A stretch of 64,000 bases of DNA, from assembly GCF_000956505.1 (NCBI RefSeq), contig NZ_JYIX01000028.1, forward strand, positions 59,257 through 123,256, read 5' to 3'. The notes under the pieces are model-generated. The model was not told the DNA's origin. It searched no databases and saw only the letters and a program-made list of their open reading frames with translations. How positions within the stretch are numbered: the stretch's first letter is position 1; every line of letters starts with the position of its first letter. The translations under genes were made by a program, and so were the position numbers. This stretch comes from Microbacterium azadirachtae. GTDB lineage: Bacteria > Actinomycetota > Actinomycetes > Actinomycetales > Microbacteriaceae. Below, one piece after another: positions 42,920-52,655 of this stretch.

Positions 42920-44731
42920 ATGAGTAGCACGCCCCCCTCGCGCCGTGAGCTCCGCGATCGGAAGGCGGAGCGCATCGAGTCGAAGCCCCGTCGTCGCCGT
43001 CGGACCTGGCCCTGGATCGTGGGCGGTGTGTTCCTCCTGCTCGTCGTGCTTGCGGTCGCCGGAGGGATCATCGGCAAGCAGGTCTACGACAAGGCGATGT
43101 CTGCCCGCGGCCATCTCGAGACCGCGATGACCGGCGTGCAGCAGGTGCAGAAGTCTGTGCTCGCCGGCGACCTCGACGCGGCGGCGAAGAGTTCCAGCGT
43201 CGTCTCGGCCCAGACGGCGGCCGCCGTCGCCGCGACCAAGGGGTGGCAGTGGGACTTCGCGGAGAAGCTCCCGATGGTCGGCTCCAATCTCTCTGCGGTC
43301 CGCACCGTCGCCGAGGTGACGGACGGGCTCGCGACCGACGTCGTGCGCCCCGCCGCGAGCGTCAAGCTGAGCGATCTGAACATCGCCGGCGGGAGGATCG
43401 ATCCCGCGGCGATCACCGCTCTCTCGAAAACCTTCGAGTCCGTCGATGCGGGGATCCAGAAGGCGACCGCCGCTCTCCGCAAGGTCGACAAGGCCCAGCT
43501 CGTCGGCCAGGTTGCCGATGGCGTCACCAAGCTCGACACCGAGCTGACGAAGCTGAAGCCGACCATGTCCACCGCGCGCGAGGTGCTGAGCGTCCTGCCG
43601 GATGCGCTCGGTGCGAAGGGCCCCCGCACCTACCTCCTGATGTTCCAGGGGAACTCCGAGGCGCGGAGCCTCGGCGGCAACGCGGCGCAGTTCCTGCCGA
43701 TCACGGTCGACAACGGCACGATCACCCGCGGCACGGTGGTGAGCAGCTCCGACTTCAAGCACCAGGGCAGTCCGGATCCCGTCGTGGATCTGGATCCGCA
43801 GGCCGTCAACATCTTCGGCGACAAGATCGGGCGCTACACACCCGACTTCACGATGGTGCCGAACCTGCCGGACGCGGTCCGGATCCTGCGCGCGTGGTGG
43901 GCGCGGGACATCGGGACGAACATCGACGCGGTGCTGTCGATCGACCCTGTCACGCTCTCCTACATCCTCGAGGCGACCGGTCCTGTGACGCTCGCGACCG
44001 GTGATCAGCTGACCGCCCAGAATGCGGTGCCGCTGCTGCTCAACGAGGTGTACTCCCGGTATCCGACGGGAGTGGAGCAGGACGCCTTCTTCGCCTCTGC
44101 TGCCGACACGATCTTCGATGCCGTCACCTCGGGCAAGGCGTCGCCGGTGAAGCTCATCCAGTCCCTGTTCCGGGCTTCGGACGAGGGGCGTCTTCTCTAC
44201 CTGAGCAACGACCCGCAGCAGACCCAGTTGGTCGACAACTCCCGGATGAGCGGGATCATGCCGGCGACGGACAAGGAGCAGAGCGTCCTCGGCGTCTATC
44301 TGAACGACAACACGGGTTCGAAGAAGAGCTACTACCTCGACATGAAGATCGACGCCTGCCGCACGGACCAGGTCGTCAAGGGCACGATGACACTCACCTC
44401 GAACCTGACCGAGGAGGCGGCGGGGCAGCTGCCGCCGTACATCACGGGACCTTACTTCGCGGCCGGCGATATCAGCAGCTTCGCGGTGTTCTACGGTCCC
44501 GCCGGCGGGTCGCTCTCCAGCATCACCATCGACGGGCAACCCGCGAACATCCTCAGTCAGGGGGAGCACCTCGGGCGCCCGGTGGTGAAGATCGAGGTCT
44601 TCCATCATTTCGCCGAGACGCACACCGTGAACGTGGAGTTCACCGCGCCCGGCCCTGGCGGGCCGCTCAAGGTCTGGACGACCCCGATGTCCCGGGCGAC
44701 GCCGACCACTGTCGAGCCGACCTGCAAGTAA
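42920..44731 (+). CDS. DUF4012 family membrane protein (paralogue 2)
   Basis: A 603-residue protein with a basic cytoplasmic tail, one membrane segment at about 31-52 (PWIVGGVFLLLVVLAVAGGI) and a large outer region. It shares with the 23279 protein the blocks YLLMFQGNSEARSLGGNAAQ, IGRYTPDFTMVPNLPD, SIDPVTLSYILEATGPV and LLLNEVYSRYPTG. The short N-terminus is chosen at the ATG after the -10 box; a TTG at 42908 would add four residues. The paralogues bracket the glycan locus, one on each side, and face opposite ways. Confidence 0.82.
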   Translation: MSSTPPSRRELRDRKAERIESKPRRRRRTWPWIVGGVFLLLVVLAVAGGIIGKQVYDKAMSARGHLETAMTGVQQVQKSVLAGDLDAAAKSSSVVSAQTAAAVAATKGWQWDFAEKLPMVGSNLSAVRTVAEVTDGLATDVVRPAASVKLSDLNIAGGRIDPAAITALSKTFESVDAGIQKATAALRKVDKAQLVGQVADGVTKLDTELTKLKPTMSTAREVLSVLPDALGAKGPRTYLLMFQGNSEARSLGGNAAQFLPITVDNGTITRGTVVSSSDFKHQGSPDPVVDLDPQAVNIFGDKIGRYTPDFTMVPNLPDAVRILRAWWARDIGTNIDAVLSIDPVTLSYILEATGPVTLATGDQLTAQNAVPLLLNEVYSRYPTGVEQDAFFASAADTIFDAVTSGKASPVKLIQSLFRASDEGRLLYLSNDPQQTQLVDNSRMSGIMPATDKEQSVLGVYLNDNTGSKKSYYLDMKIDACRTDQVVKGTMTLTSNLTEEAAGQLPPYITGPYFAAGDISSFAVFYGPAGGSLSSITIDGQPANILSQGEHLGRPVVKIEVFHHFAETHTVNVEFTAPGPGGPLKVWTTPMSRATPTTVEPTCK

Positions 44732-44741
44732 CGCCGGCGGT

Positions 44742-45218
44742 TCAGGCGTCGTCGACCGTGGGCCGACGGAAGACCGCTCGAGCGATAACGAGGCCCACGG
44801 CAGTACCGAGCGTGTTGGCGATCACGTCGGAGAGCGTCGAATATCGACTCGGCATGGTCAGCTGCACGAGTTCGATGATCGTGCTGGCGGCGCAGCCCGC
44901 AGCGATGATCGCCATTGCGGGCATGCGCGGCCAGCCCACGGCAAGGAGCACTCCCAGCGGGACGAACAGGGCGATGTTCGCCGCGAACTCGAACACCGTG
45001 TAGGCGGCTTCCACCGGGACACCCCACGTCGCGACCAGTCGCGCGAGCGTGGCGACGATGCCCGTCACCTTGCCCGCTTCCTCGGCGGGCAGCCAGGTGA
45101 GCAGCAGCACGGCGATCGCATATGGCACGAGCACGATCCGTGCGGTCAGGACGATGCGTCGCGACGCAGGGCGCGCCGGCCTTCGAACGTCGGGCGTCGG
45201 CGGGGAGGCAAGGGGCAC
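44742..45218 (-). CDS. VanZ-family membrane protein, copy 1
   Basis: A 158-residue protein with four membrane helices. EFAANIALFVPLGVLLAVGW and IIELVQLTMPSRYSTLSDVI-type sequence (the second and fourth helices with SDVIANTLG) mark VanZ/PF04892. VanZ proteins lower sensitivity to teicoplanin by an unknown mechanism, and many are found near capsule genes. The GTG start has a TATCCT box seven bases upstream. A second VanZ gene is at 48064. Confidence 0.8.
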   Translation of the reverse strand: MPLASPPTPDVRRPARPASRRIVLTARIVLVPYAIAVLLLTWLPAEEAGKVTGIVATLARLVATWGVPVEAAYTVFEFAANIALFVPLGVLLAVGWPRMPAMAIIAAGCAASTIIELVQLTMPSRYSTLSDVIANTLGTAVGLVIARAVFRRPTVDDA

Positions 45219-45225
45219 GAACAGC

Positions 45226-45231
45226 AGGATA
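45226..45231 (-). promoter_or_regulatory. -10 box of VanZ copy 1, leaderless
   Basis: On the minus strand TATCCT ends seven bases before the GTG (45218-45216), and GCTGTTC contains no ribosome-binding site. Confidence 0.45.
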
Positions 45232-45246
45232 GGCGCCCCAGCGTCC

Positions 45247-46350
45247 TCAGACCTGGACGAACTCCCGCAGCTCGCGCGCGAAGCGGTCCGCCCCGAACCT
45301 CTCGGTCAGGATCTCGGAGTCGAACGGGGCGAGCCGCAGCGCGGCGTCGATCGCCGCAGCGAGGTCCGCAGGATCCGTGGACGCGGCGATCACCCCTGAG
45401 ACGCCCGGCATGATCGCTTCGATCTGCCCGCCGACCGGTCCCGTCACCACAGGAGTTCCTGCCGCCTGCGCCTCGACGGGCACGATCCCGAAATCCTCGA
45501 TGGGCGGGAACACGAAGACCGCGCTCCGCTGCATGAGGGCGTACATGAGCGCGTCCGAGGGACTGATCACGAACTCGACCGGTATGTGCGCCTCATGCGC
45601 GCACGCGCGGAGGCGCAGCTCGTCCGGTCCCCGCCCGACGATGACCGCGGGCAGACCCGCGCGATCGGCGGCGGCGATGACGAGGTCCAGGGCCTTGTAC
45701 GGCGTGAACCGCGACGCGCCCATGACGAAGGTCTCCGGGAGCCGTTCGAGGATGCGGCGCTCGTCGGCGTCGAGGACCTGCCCGCTCCAGTCCGCCTGGG
45801 CGCGGATCGCCTCGACGGCCACGGGCGGGTGGATCACGGTCGCGTCGCGTCGCCACGCCCGCGCGATCCGGTCGCGGACGAACTCGCTGTTCGCCGCGAT
45901 CGACGTGGCCTCCTGCGCTCTGCGACGGTCGATGCCACGGAACAGCGGCGAGGCGGCGCGGACGATCGCGTGCCGACCGCGCTCATCCGACTCCGGATCC
46001 CACAGGTAGCGGGCGGGACTGTGTGCGTAGACGAACTTCGGCACCGACGGATCGGGCATACGCACATGGTGGGCGAAGACGTAGGAGCTGGCCAGCACCC
46101 AGTCGACGTCGTCACGCACCGGGGCGCGGCGCCACGTCGCATCCAGCAGGGGGAGGGCCGCGGCCTTGTGCCTCCGGAACGGGGTGCGGGAGAGCCAGGA
46201 TTCGGAGACGCGCCCCGGGTCGAACCGGCCGGGGGCGTCGTCCCACAGACAGAAGATCTCCGAGTCGCGGAAGACCTCGCCCATGGAGTCCAGAACCCGC
46301 TCTGCGCCTCCGGACGTCTCGATCCACTCGGTGACGATCAGCCCGGCCAT
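45247..46350 (-). CDS. Family 4 glycosyltransferase
   Basis: A 367-residue GT-B enzyme. The N-terminal IVTEWIETSGGAERVLDSMG and YAHSPARYLWDPESDERGR are typical of the mannosyl/rhamnosyl transferases coded beside WbaP-like genes. VMGASRFTPYKALDLVIAAA starts the donor domain and FPPIEDFGIVPVEAQAAGTP carries the EX7E motif. The ATG at 46350 lies 17 bases after the WbaP-like gene, so it probably adds the sugar next to the one placed by that enzyme. A much longer open frame runs upstream but is antisense noise. Confidence 0.83.
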   Translation of the reverse strand: MAGLIVTEWIETSGGAERVLDSMGEVFRDSEIFCLWDDAPGRFDPGRVSESWLSRTPFRRHKAAALPLLDATWRRAPVRDDVDWVLASSYVFAHHVRMPDPSVPKFVYAHSPARYLWDPESDERGRHAIVRAASPLFRGIDRRRAQEATSIAANSEFVRDRIARAWRRDATVIHPPVAVEAIRAQADWSGQVLDADERRILERLPETFVMGASRFTPYKALDLVIAAADRAGLPAVIVGRGPDELRLRACAHEAHIPVEFVISPSDALMYALMQRSAVFVFPPIEDFGIVPVEAQAAGTPVVTGPVGGQIEAIMPGVSGVIAASTDPADLAAAIDAALRLAPFDSEILTERFGADRFARELREFVQV

Positions 46351-46367
46351 GTCGCGCTCGCAGCGGG

Positions 46368-47825
46368 TCAGTAGGCGCCGGCGCCGGTGAGGACCACGCG
46401 CATCGTGCGCCAGAGGATCACCAGGTCGCCCGTCAGCGACCAGTTCTCCACGTAGAACAGATCGAGTCGCACGCTGTCGTCCCAGGACAGGTCTGACCTG
46501 CCGTTGACCTGCCACAGACCCGTGATGCCGGGACGGACGAGGAACCGGCGCTGCGTGCGGTGGTCGTAGTGCTCCACCTCCGACGTGAGCGGAGGGCGCG
46601 GGCCGACGAGGGACATATTGCCGCGCAGCACGTTGATCAGCTGCGGCAGTTCGTCGAGGCTGTGCCGGCGCAGGGCGCGTCCGACCGCCGTCACCCGAGG
46701 GTCGTTCCGCATCTTGAAAAGCATGGCGTTGCCGTCGCTCTGGTCGAGCAGCGAAGGCAGCTGATCCTCCGCGTTCACGACCATGGTGCGGAACTTGAGC
46801 ATCTCGAAGCGTCTGCCGCCGACGCCGATGCGCTGCTGGCGGAAGAGCGCCTTCCCTCCGTCCTGCCGGACGCACACAGCGAGCACGGCGAAGATCGGGC
46901 TCAGCACGACGAGGGCGAGCACGGAGCCCATGACGTCGAACGTGCGCTTGGCGAGGTACTTGGTCCCCTCGAAGGCGGGGTAGTCGACCTGGATCAGCGG
47001 AAGACCCGGTGCGGGGATGGAGTGCAGCCGCGGACCGGCGATGCCGGTGAGGGCGGGAGCGACGAGCAGCTCGATCTTCGCCGCCTCCAGCTCCCAACCG
47101 AGCTCCTGCAGAGCCTCGGGGCTGAAACGATCGGATCCGCTGTATACGACCGTGTCCGCACCCGAGGCGAGAATCGCTTGGAGCGCGCTGTCGAAGCCGG
47201 CGAGCACCGGCACCCCCGGGAGGAGATCCTGGTCGCTGCCGGTCTCTGTCACCGCACCGAGAAGTTGTACGCCCAGGCCGGGCTCGCGCATGATCGATGC
47301 GCCGACGTGACGGGACTTCTCGCGTTCGCCCAGCACCACGGCGTGATGCGCGAAGAGACCGCGGGTGCGCTGGGTGAGCAGCCAGCGCCGCCACTGCCAG
47401 CGGCCGAGGAACAACAGGACGAGCCCGATCGGGAACGCGACGAGCACGTAGCCGCGGGCGAGCTGCAGCTGGAACCCGAAGGCGAGGATCGCGAGCACAC
47501 CGAACAGCCGGATCGTCGCATCCGCGACCCGCTTGTACTCGAGCGAACCGCCGCCGACGACCTTCGCGTTCCGCGAGCCGGACAGCTGCAGCGAGAGCGA
47601 CCACACCAGGGCCAGCGCGATCGAGAACATCGAGTACTCGAGTTCCGCGTTCAGGAGGTTGAGCCCCACGACGCGGGAGTCACCGAATCCGAATCGCGCG
47701 ATCTGCGCGAAGGCGACCACCGCACAGACGATGATCGTATCGGTGACGGCGAGGCGCTTCGCGTACGCGTGGCGCCAGAGGGCGACGGTGTGCGCCGTCG
47801 CTACGAAATCGACTTTTCCAGACAC
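46368..47825 (-). CDS. Polyisoprenyl-phosphate hexose-1-phosphate transferase (WbaP type)
   Basis: A 485-residue polyprenyl-phosphate sugar-phosphate transferase. Four or five N-terminal membrane segments (about 25-145) and a CoA-binding-like domain precede the catalytic part from residue 290: [49 protein letters not shown] and [10 protein letters not shown]. Members usually load galactose or glucose phosphate on undecaprenyl phosphate. The GTG at 47825 follows two GGGGAG copies. It is a second, larger initiating enzyme besides the PglC-like one at 28992. Confidence 0.87.
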   Translation of the reverse strand: MSGKVDFVATAHTVALWRHAYAKRLAVTDTIIVCAVVAFAQIARFGFGDSRVVGLNLLNAELEYSMFSIALALVWSLSLQLSGSRNAKVVGGGSLEYKRVADATIRLFGVLAILAFGFQLQLARGYVLVAFPIGLVLLFLGRWQWRRWLLTQRTRGLFAHHAVVLGEREKSRHVGASIMREPGLGVQLLGAVTETGSDQDLLPGVPVLAGFDSALQAILASGADTVVYSGSDRFSPEALQELGWELEAAKIELLVAPALTGIAGPRLHSIPAPGLPLIQVDYPAFEGTKYLAKRTFDVMGSVLALVVLSPIFAVLAVCVRQDGGKALFRQQRIGVGGRRFEMLKFRTMVVNAEDQLPSLLDQSDGNAMLFKMRNDPRVTAVGRALRRHSLDELPQLINVLRGNMSLVGPRPPLTSEVEHYDHRTQRRFLVRPGITGLWQVNGRSDLSWDDSVRLDLFYVENWSLTGDLVILWRTMRVVLTGAGAY

Positions 47826-48063
47826 TCCCCAGAACTCCCCAGAACCGTTCCCACAACGGCGGATGGCAGGGGCCATCCTCCCAGGACCACGGACTCTCCC
47901 AAAGAACCGTCGTCCATCCCTGATCGGCGGCTGCTCGTTCGGGCTGAGAAGCTTTCGAGCCGGGGTCCGCATCCTCCCAAAGGATGCGGCGTGGCTTCAT
48001 GCTAGTCCGGAGACGCCGCGGAAACCAGAGTGCGGAATATCGGATCTCGCGCGTGCCGTCGAT
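47826..48063. other. Gap between VanZ copy 2 and the WbaP-like gene
   Basis: The 238 bases hold no supported gene. Both flanking genes are on the minus strand, so this is the likely promoter region of the WbaP-like gene. The stretch 47810-47840 carries GGGGAG twice on the minus strand, the ribosome-binding area. No clear -10/-35 pair or terminator was found. Confidence 0.5.
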
Positions 48064-48513
48064 TCAGCGCCCGGCGCGGCGTCGCCGGAGCGCGTCGACG
48101 ACCTCGATCACGAGCAGCCCGATGCAGGCGCCCGCGGTGTTCGCGATGACGTCCGCGACGGTGGCGCTGCGATCGGACAGGAACAGGCCCTGCACCGACT
48201 CGATCAGGCAGGTCGCGAGGAATCCGATCGGGACGACGAGATGGCGATGCCGGGGGAGGAGCATCGCGAGGAAGAGCCCGAGCGGGATGAACATCGCCAC
48301 GTTCGCGATGAACTCGACGCGCACGAGCGTCAGCCCGGGCAATCCCGCGGTCACCCTGCGGATCCAGGGGTCGAGGGCGGAGAGGAACGGCTCGGGCCAG
48401 AACACGATCACCGCCACGACGATCGCGTACGCGATCATCCAGAACAGTGCCCGGCGCAGCCGAGGCTGCCCGGGCACTGCTCCGGTGGTGTGCTCAGAGA
48501 GCGAGTCGCTCAC
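48064..48513 (-). CDS. VanZ-family membrane protein, copy 2
   Basis: A 149-residue protein with four helices. [20 protein letters not shown] and [20 protein letters not shown] plus [18 protein letters not shown] match VanZ. The GTG at 48513 lies 20 bases inside the end of glmM, so the two are read from one transcript. The helices are similar in position to those of copy 1 at 44742, but the loops differ, indicating an old duplication or independent gain. Confidence 0.8.
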   Translation of the reverse strand: MSDSLSEHTTGAVPGQPRLRRALFWMIAYAIVVAVIVFWPEPFLSALDPWIRRVTAGLPGLTLVRVEFIANVAMFIPLGLFLAMLLPRHRHLVVPIGFLATCLIESVQGLFLSDRSATVADVIANTAGACIGLLVIEVVDALRRRRAGR

Positions 48514-49849
48514 GCACGACCTCGGCGAGCTGGTGCGCGTAGCCGTGCGCGGAGGACTCGTCCGCCGCTTCGACCATGACGCGCACGAGCTGCTCGGTGC
48601 CGGAGGGGCGCAGCAGCACCCGGCCGGTGTCGCCGAGCTCGGCCTCGACGGCCTTGACGGCCTTCTGCACGTGCTCGTCGTCGGTGCGGGTGCGGTCGAC
48701 ACCCTTCACATTGATGAGCTTCTGCGGGTAGACGGTCATGACCGAGGCGAGCTCGGCCAGCGTCTTCTTCTGACGCGCCATCTCGGCCACGAGGTGCAGA
48801 CCGGTGAGCACGCCGTCGCCGGTGGTGGCGAAGTCGCTCATGATGACGTGGCCGGACTGCTCACCGCCCAGCGAGTAACCGCCGGCGTTCATGTCCTCGA
48901 GCACGTAACGATCGCCGACCGCGGTCTGGCGCACGGTGATGCCCTGCTCGCGCATCGCGACGTGCAGACCGAGGTTGCTCATCACGGTGGCGACGAGGGT
49001 GTTCTCGGCGAGGCGTCCGCGATCCTTCATCGCGACAGCCAGGATCGCCATGATCTGGTCGCCGTCGATGATGTTTCCGTCGGCATCGACGGCGAGGCAG
49101 CGATCCGCGTCGCCGTCGTGCGCGATGCCCACGTCGGCGCCGACGCGCACGACCTCGGCGGCCAGCTTGTCGAGATGCGTGGATCCGACGCCGTCATTGA
49201 TGTTGATCCCGTCGGGATCCGCACCGATCACGGTCACCTTGGCACCCGCGTTGTTGAACGCCTCGGGGGAGGCGCCGCTGGCGGCCCCGTGCGCGCAGTC
49301 GAGCACGACGTGGAGGCCGTCGAGACGATGCGGAAGCGACGCCAGCAGGTGCATGACGTAGCGGTCCTCGGCGTCGGAGAAGCGGCTGACCCGCCCGACG
49401 TTCGCGCCGGTGGGGCGTAGCTTCTCGCCGGCCATGGCCTCTTCGATGCGCTTCTCGACGAGGTCGGGGAGCTTCACGCCTCCGCGGGCGAAGATCTTGA
49501 TGCCGTTGTCCGGCGCCGGGTTGTGCGACGCCGAGATCATCACGCCGAAGTCGGCGTCGATGTCGGCGATGAGGAACGCCGCGGCCGGGGTCGGCAGCGT
49601 GCCCGCATCGAGCACGTCAACGCCGGAGGAGGCGAGACCCGCCTCGACGGCGGCGCTGAGGAAGTGCCCCGAGATGCGCGGGTCGCGTGCGACCACGGCG
49701 GTGAGGCGCTTGCCGGCGGCCTTGCGCGCCTCGGCAATACGGCCCTGGCCCAGGACGACAGCAGTCGCCTGGGCCAGGGTGAGCGCGATATCGGCGGTGA
49801 GGGGGCCGTTGGCCAGCCCCCGCACCCCGTCCGTACCGAACAGAGCCAT
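48494..49849 (-). CDS. glmM: Phosphoglucosamine mutase
   Basis: GlmM converts glucosamine-6-phosphate to glucosamine-1-phosphate, the entry to UDP-GlcNAc for peptidoglycan and for the sugars made in this window. The phosphoserine is Ser108 in [17 protein letters not shown]; the metal site is [11 protein letters not shown] and the sugar loop [24 protein letters not shown] closes the protein. It has 451 residues and follows rpsI by 15 bases, the conserved rplM-rpsI-glmM order. Confidence 0.96.
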   Translation of the reverse strand: MALFGTDGVRGLANGPLTADIALTLAQATAVVLGQGRIAEARKAAGKRLTAVVARDPRISGHFLSAAVEAGLASSGVDVLDAGTLPTPAAAFLIADIDADFGVMISASHNPAPDNGIKIFARGGVKLPDLVEKRIEEAMAGEKLRPTGANVGRVSRFSDAEDRYVMHLLASLPHRLDGLHVVLDCAHGAASGASPEAFNNAGAKVTVIGADPDGININDGVGSTHLDKLAAEVVRVGADVGIAHDGDADRCLAVDADGNIIDGDQIMAILAVAMKDRGRLAENTLVATVMSNLGLHVAMREQGITVRQTAVGDRYVLEDMNAGGYSLGGEQSGHVIMSDFATTGDGVLTGLHLVAEMARQKKTLAELASVMTVYPQKLINVKGVDRTRTDDEHVQKAVKAVEAELGDTGRVLLRPSGTEQLVRVMVEAADESSAHGYAHQLAEVVRERLAL

Positions 49850-49864
49850 AGAGGTCTGCGCGGC

Positions 49865-50347
49865 TTAACGCTTCGAGTACTGAGGCGCCTTGCGGGCCTT
49901 CTTGAGACCAGCCTTCTTGCGCTCCTTGACGCGAGCGTCGCGCGAGAGGAAGCCGGCCTTCTTGAGGGTCGGCCGGTTGTTCTCCTCATCGATGCCGTTC
50001 AGCGAGCGGGCGATGCCGAGGCGCAGTGCGCCGGCCTGGCCCGAGGGGCCACCGCCGGAGATGCGGGCGATCACGTCGTAGGCGCCGGCGAGGCTGAGCA
50101 CCGTGAACGGGTCGTTGATCAGCTGCTGGTGCAGCTTGTTCGGGAAGTAGTCCTCCAGCGTGCGGCCGTTCACCGTGATGGTGCCGGAGCCGGGGATCAG
50201 GCGCACGCGGGCGATGGCCTGCTTGCGACGGCCCACGGCAGCGCCGGGAACGGTCAGAACGGGACGCGGAGCGGTCTCGACGGCGGCGGCCTCAGGGGTC
50301 TCGGTCGAGAAGGTCTGCGGGAAATCGGTGGTGTCGTTGTCAGCCAC
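49865..50347 (-). CDS. rpsI: 30S ribosomal protein S9
   Basis: S9 reaches the P-site tRNA with its C-terminal tail. [20 protein letters not shown] and the basic ending [17 protein letters not shown] are diagnostic. The first 28 residues are a variable acidic extension, making 160 in all. Translation starts at GTG with AAGGAC upstream. It pairs with rplM as usual. Confidence 0.96.
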   Translation of the reverse strand: MADNDTTDFPQTFSTETPEAAAVETAPRPVLTVPGAAVGRRKQAIARVRLIPGSGTITVNGRTLEDYFPNKLHQQLINDPFTVLSLAGAYDVIARISGGGPSGQAGALRLGIARSLNGIDEENNRPTLKKAGFLSRDARVKERKKAGLKKARKAPQYSKR

Positions 50348-50373
50348 GAGTATGTCCTTATTCGTAACGGCGC

Positions 50374-50820
50374 TTACTGGGCGACCTGGTCGAGGGTGTA
50401 CGTCTTCGGCTGCTGAGCGGCGTGCGGGTGCTCGGATCCGGTGTAGACCTTGAGCTTCGCCAGCTGCTGGCGGCCCAGGCTGTTCTTCGGGAGCATGCCG
50501 CGGATGGCCTTCTCCACAGCGCGGACGGGGTTCTTCTCGAGCAGCTCGGAGTAGGCGACGGCCTTGAGCCCGCCCGGGTAACCGGAGTGGCGGTAGGCGA
50601 TCTTCTTCTGGAGCTTCTGACCGGTGAGCGCGACCTTGTCGGCGTTCACGATGATGACGAAGTCACCCGAGTCGAGGTGGTTGGCGAAGGTGGCCTTGTG
50701 CTTGCCGCGCAGGAGCGCTGCGGCGTGCGAGGCAAGGCGGCCGAGAACGACGTCGGTGGCGTCGATGACGACCCAGTCACGCTGGATCTGCCCGGCCTTC
50801 GGGGTGTAAGTGCGCGTCAC
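50374..50820 (-). CDS. rplM: 50S ribosomal protein L13
   Basis: L13 is an early assembly protein of the large subunit. [35 protein letters not shown] and [19 protein letters not shown] are conserved; 148 residues is standard. It starts with GTG. The block rplM-rpsI-glmM is on the opposite strand to rpoA-rplQ-truA, although these groups are often close and co-oriented in actinobacteria. Confidence 0.96.
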   Translation of the reverse strand: MTRTYTPKAGQIQRDWVVIDATDVVLGRLASHAAALLRGKHKATFANHLDSGDFVIIVNADKVALTGQKLQKKIAYRHSGYPGGLKAVAYSELLEKNPVRAVEKAIRGMLPKNSLGRQQLAKLKVYTGSEHPHAAQQPKTYTLDQVAQ

Positions 50821-51185
50821 GATAGTGCTGCTTTCTTGATTCGAACGGAGAGGTTCGTGAATCCCACTCCGGGGTGGTTCTCATCGGTCCTCGAGCTTGT
50901 CGAGGGGCCGAAGGGGAACACGCCAGTGGAGGGCTCACGTTCGCGCGTGCGACCAGCAGTGATCGCACACCAAAGAGAAAGCCTACGGCATGGATCCGCA
51001 TCCTCCAAAACGACCGGCGTCCCTCCGGTTCTGCATCCGCGTGGCACCTGGCCGCAAGAGACCCGTGTGCGGCTTTGCCCGAGACGCTTTCGGTCGCGCG
51101 GGTTGTGACGTAGTCTGCACAGTGCAGCCGGCCTGAGGCTGCGATGCCTGTGGGAGGCATCTGCTGTGCCACTGGGGAGGCACTG
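50821..51185. other. Divergent promoter region between rplM and a glycosyltransferase
   Basis: No gene is supported in these 365 bases. For the plus-strand gene, TAGTCT at 51111-51116 is a candidate -10. Two small inverted repeats follow in its leader: CTGCACAGTGCAG (51115-51127) and GATGCCT/AGGCATC (51143-51149 and 51155-51161). GGGGAGG at 51174-51180 is the ribosome-binding site. On the minus strand the L13 leader shows AAGAAAG before the GTG. Confidence 0.45.
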
Positions 51186-52388
51186 ATGAGTGACGCTGCG
51201 CGACCGCTGAAGGCGGTCGAGACGCCGACGATCGATGAGCGGGCGGAGGCGCGTGCTCCTGCGGCGCTCGTGCCGTTCGCCGAGCAGGCCCAGCCGTGGG
51301 CGCTCGCCGAAGCCGCGCACTGGGCCGCACGCCAGAGCCCTGCCCGCTTCGAACGCGTCTACGTCGCCGCGAACAACGGCGGCATCGGCGGAGGCGAGGT
51401 CATGCTGCTGCGCCTGGCCGGAGCGATGCAGGCGCTGGGCGTCGACGTCACGGTGGTGGCCCCTGCGCCCTCGGCGGTGCTGAACGAGGCCGCGCACCGC
51501 GGGCTGCCCGTGATCGGGCTGCCCGCCCGCAGGCGCCTCACCTGGATGTGGGCGCTGCGACGGTGGGACCGCGCGCGCCCGGAGGGCCTGCTCTGGTGCA
51601 ACGGCCTCGTGCCTGCGCTCGCGACCGCACGCCGGCCTGGGCGGCTGGTGCATCTGCATCAGGAGCCGACCGGTATCCGCCGGCTCCTGGCGAGGCTTGC
51701 GCGACGCGACGCGGTGACGACGCTCGTGCCGTCCCGCACGATGCTGGAGACCGTGCCGGAGGCGCAGGTGCTGCCGAACTGGACCGAGCGGATCCGCCGG
51801 GCGAAGCCGACCCCCGACAAGGACGGACGGATCCGCATCGGCTTCCTGGGACGGCTCGGGCTCGACAAGGGCGTGCACGTGCTGGCCGACGCCCTCGGGC
51901 TGCTCGAGGATCGCATGCCGGGACGCTTCCGGCTCGTGCTCGCAGGGGAGCCGCTGTTCGTGCCCGAGGAGGACCTCGAGGTCATGGAGGAGGCGCTCGG
52001 ACCCGTCGCCCGTCTCACGCACCGCGCGGGCTGGGTCGACGCGGCCGACTTCTTCGACACGATCGACCTGCTCGTGGTGCCGTCGATCATCGCGGAGTCG
52101 TTCGGACTGGTCGCGGCCGAGGCGATGGCTGCCAGGGTGCCGCTGATCGTGAGCGATGCGGGCGCGCTGCCCGAGGTCGTCGGGGACGCCGCGCAAGTGG
52201 TGCCGGCGGGGGATGCCGCCGCACTCGCGGATCGGATCGCGGCGCTCGCGACGGGCGAGACGCCGGCCCACCGGGGTCCGCTGTTCGAGCGCTGGTTCGC
52301 GGAGTTCTCTCCGGCCGCGGGAATGGCCCGGACGCGGGAACTCGTGGACATGCTGGGCGTACGGCGGGGCGGACTGCCGCACGCCTGA
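51186..52388 (+). CDS. Family 4 glycosyltransferase
   Basis: A 400-residue GT-B-fold enzyme with a 50-residue hydrophilic N-terminal part. VYVAANNGGIGGGEVMLLRL begins the acceptor domain; IGFLGRLGLDKGVHVLADAL and IIAESFGLVAAEAMAARVPL, with the EX7E pattern, are the donor-binding parts. The ATG at 51186 has GGGGAGG five bases ahead; an in-frame ATG at 51144 lacks one. It is the first gene of the second glycan locus and is followed by 670 bases without a gene. Confidence 0.83.
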   Translation: MSDAARPLKAVETPTIDERAEARAPAALVPFAEQAQPWALAEAAHWAARQSPARFERVYVAANNGGIGGGEVMLLRLAGAMQALGVDVTVVAPAPSAVLNEAAHRGLPVIGLPARRRLTWMWALRRWDRARPEGLLWCNGLVPALATARRPGRLVHLHQEPTGIRRLLARLARRDAVTTLVPSRTMLETVPEAQVLPNWTERIRRAKPTPDKDGRIRIGFLGRLGLDKGVHVLADALGLLEDRMPGRFRLVLAGEPLFVPEEDLEVMEEALGPVARLTHRAGWVDAADFFDTIDLLVVPSIIAESFGLVAAEAMAARVPLIVSDAGALPEVVGDAAQVVPAGDAAALADRIAALATGETPAHRGPLFERWFAEFSPAAGMARTRELVDMLGVRRGGLPHA

Positions 52389-52488
52389 CCGTGGCCGGGC
52401 CGGGTTCGCTCCTGGGGCCGCCGCGTCTGCGACGTGCGCTGTGTGTGTGCGCCGCGTGCACGCCGCCTGCGCGCCGCGTCGTGCTGTC

Positions 52489-52573
52489 CGCCGACGCCCC
52501 CTCGCAGTGTCGACGCCCCCTCGTGGCAGCGCACGCCATAGGGGGCGTCGGGGCGCAGAGGGGGCGTCGACGC
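52489..52573. repeat. Palindromic element family B, copy 2
   Basis: Nested inverted repeats: CGACGCCCCCTC occurs twice on the left (from 52491 and 52511), and GGGGGCGTCG twice on the right (from 52541 and 52561). The loop area contains GCGCACGCCATAG (52529-52541), identical to the core of copy 1 at 12895. About 250 bases separate it from copy 3. Confidence 0.7.
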
Positions 52574-52655
52574 AGAACGGTGCCTCGCGAGGCGGGGGCG
52601 TCCTCGCGGGGTGTGCCTCGTGCGGGGCGTGTCGCGGGCGGTGCGCTCCGCGGCG

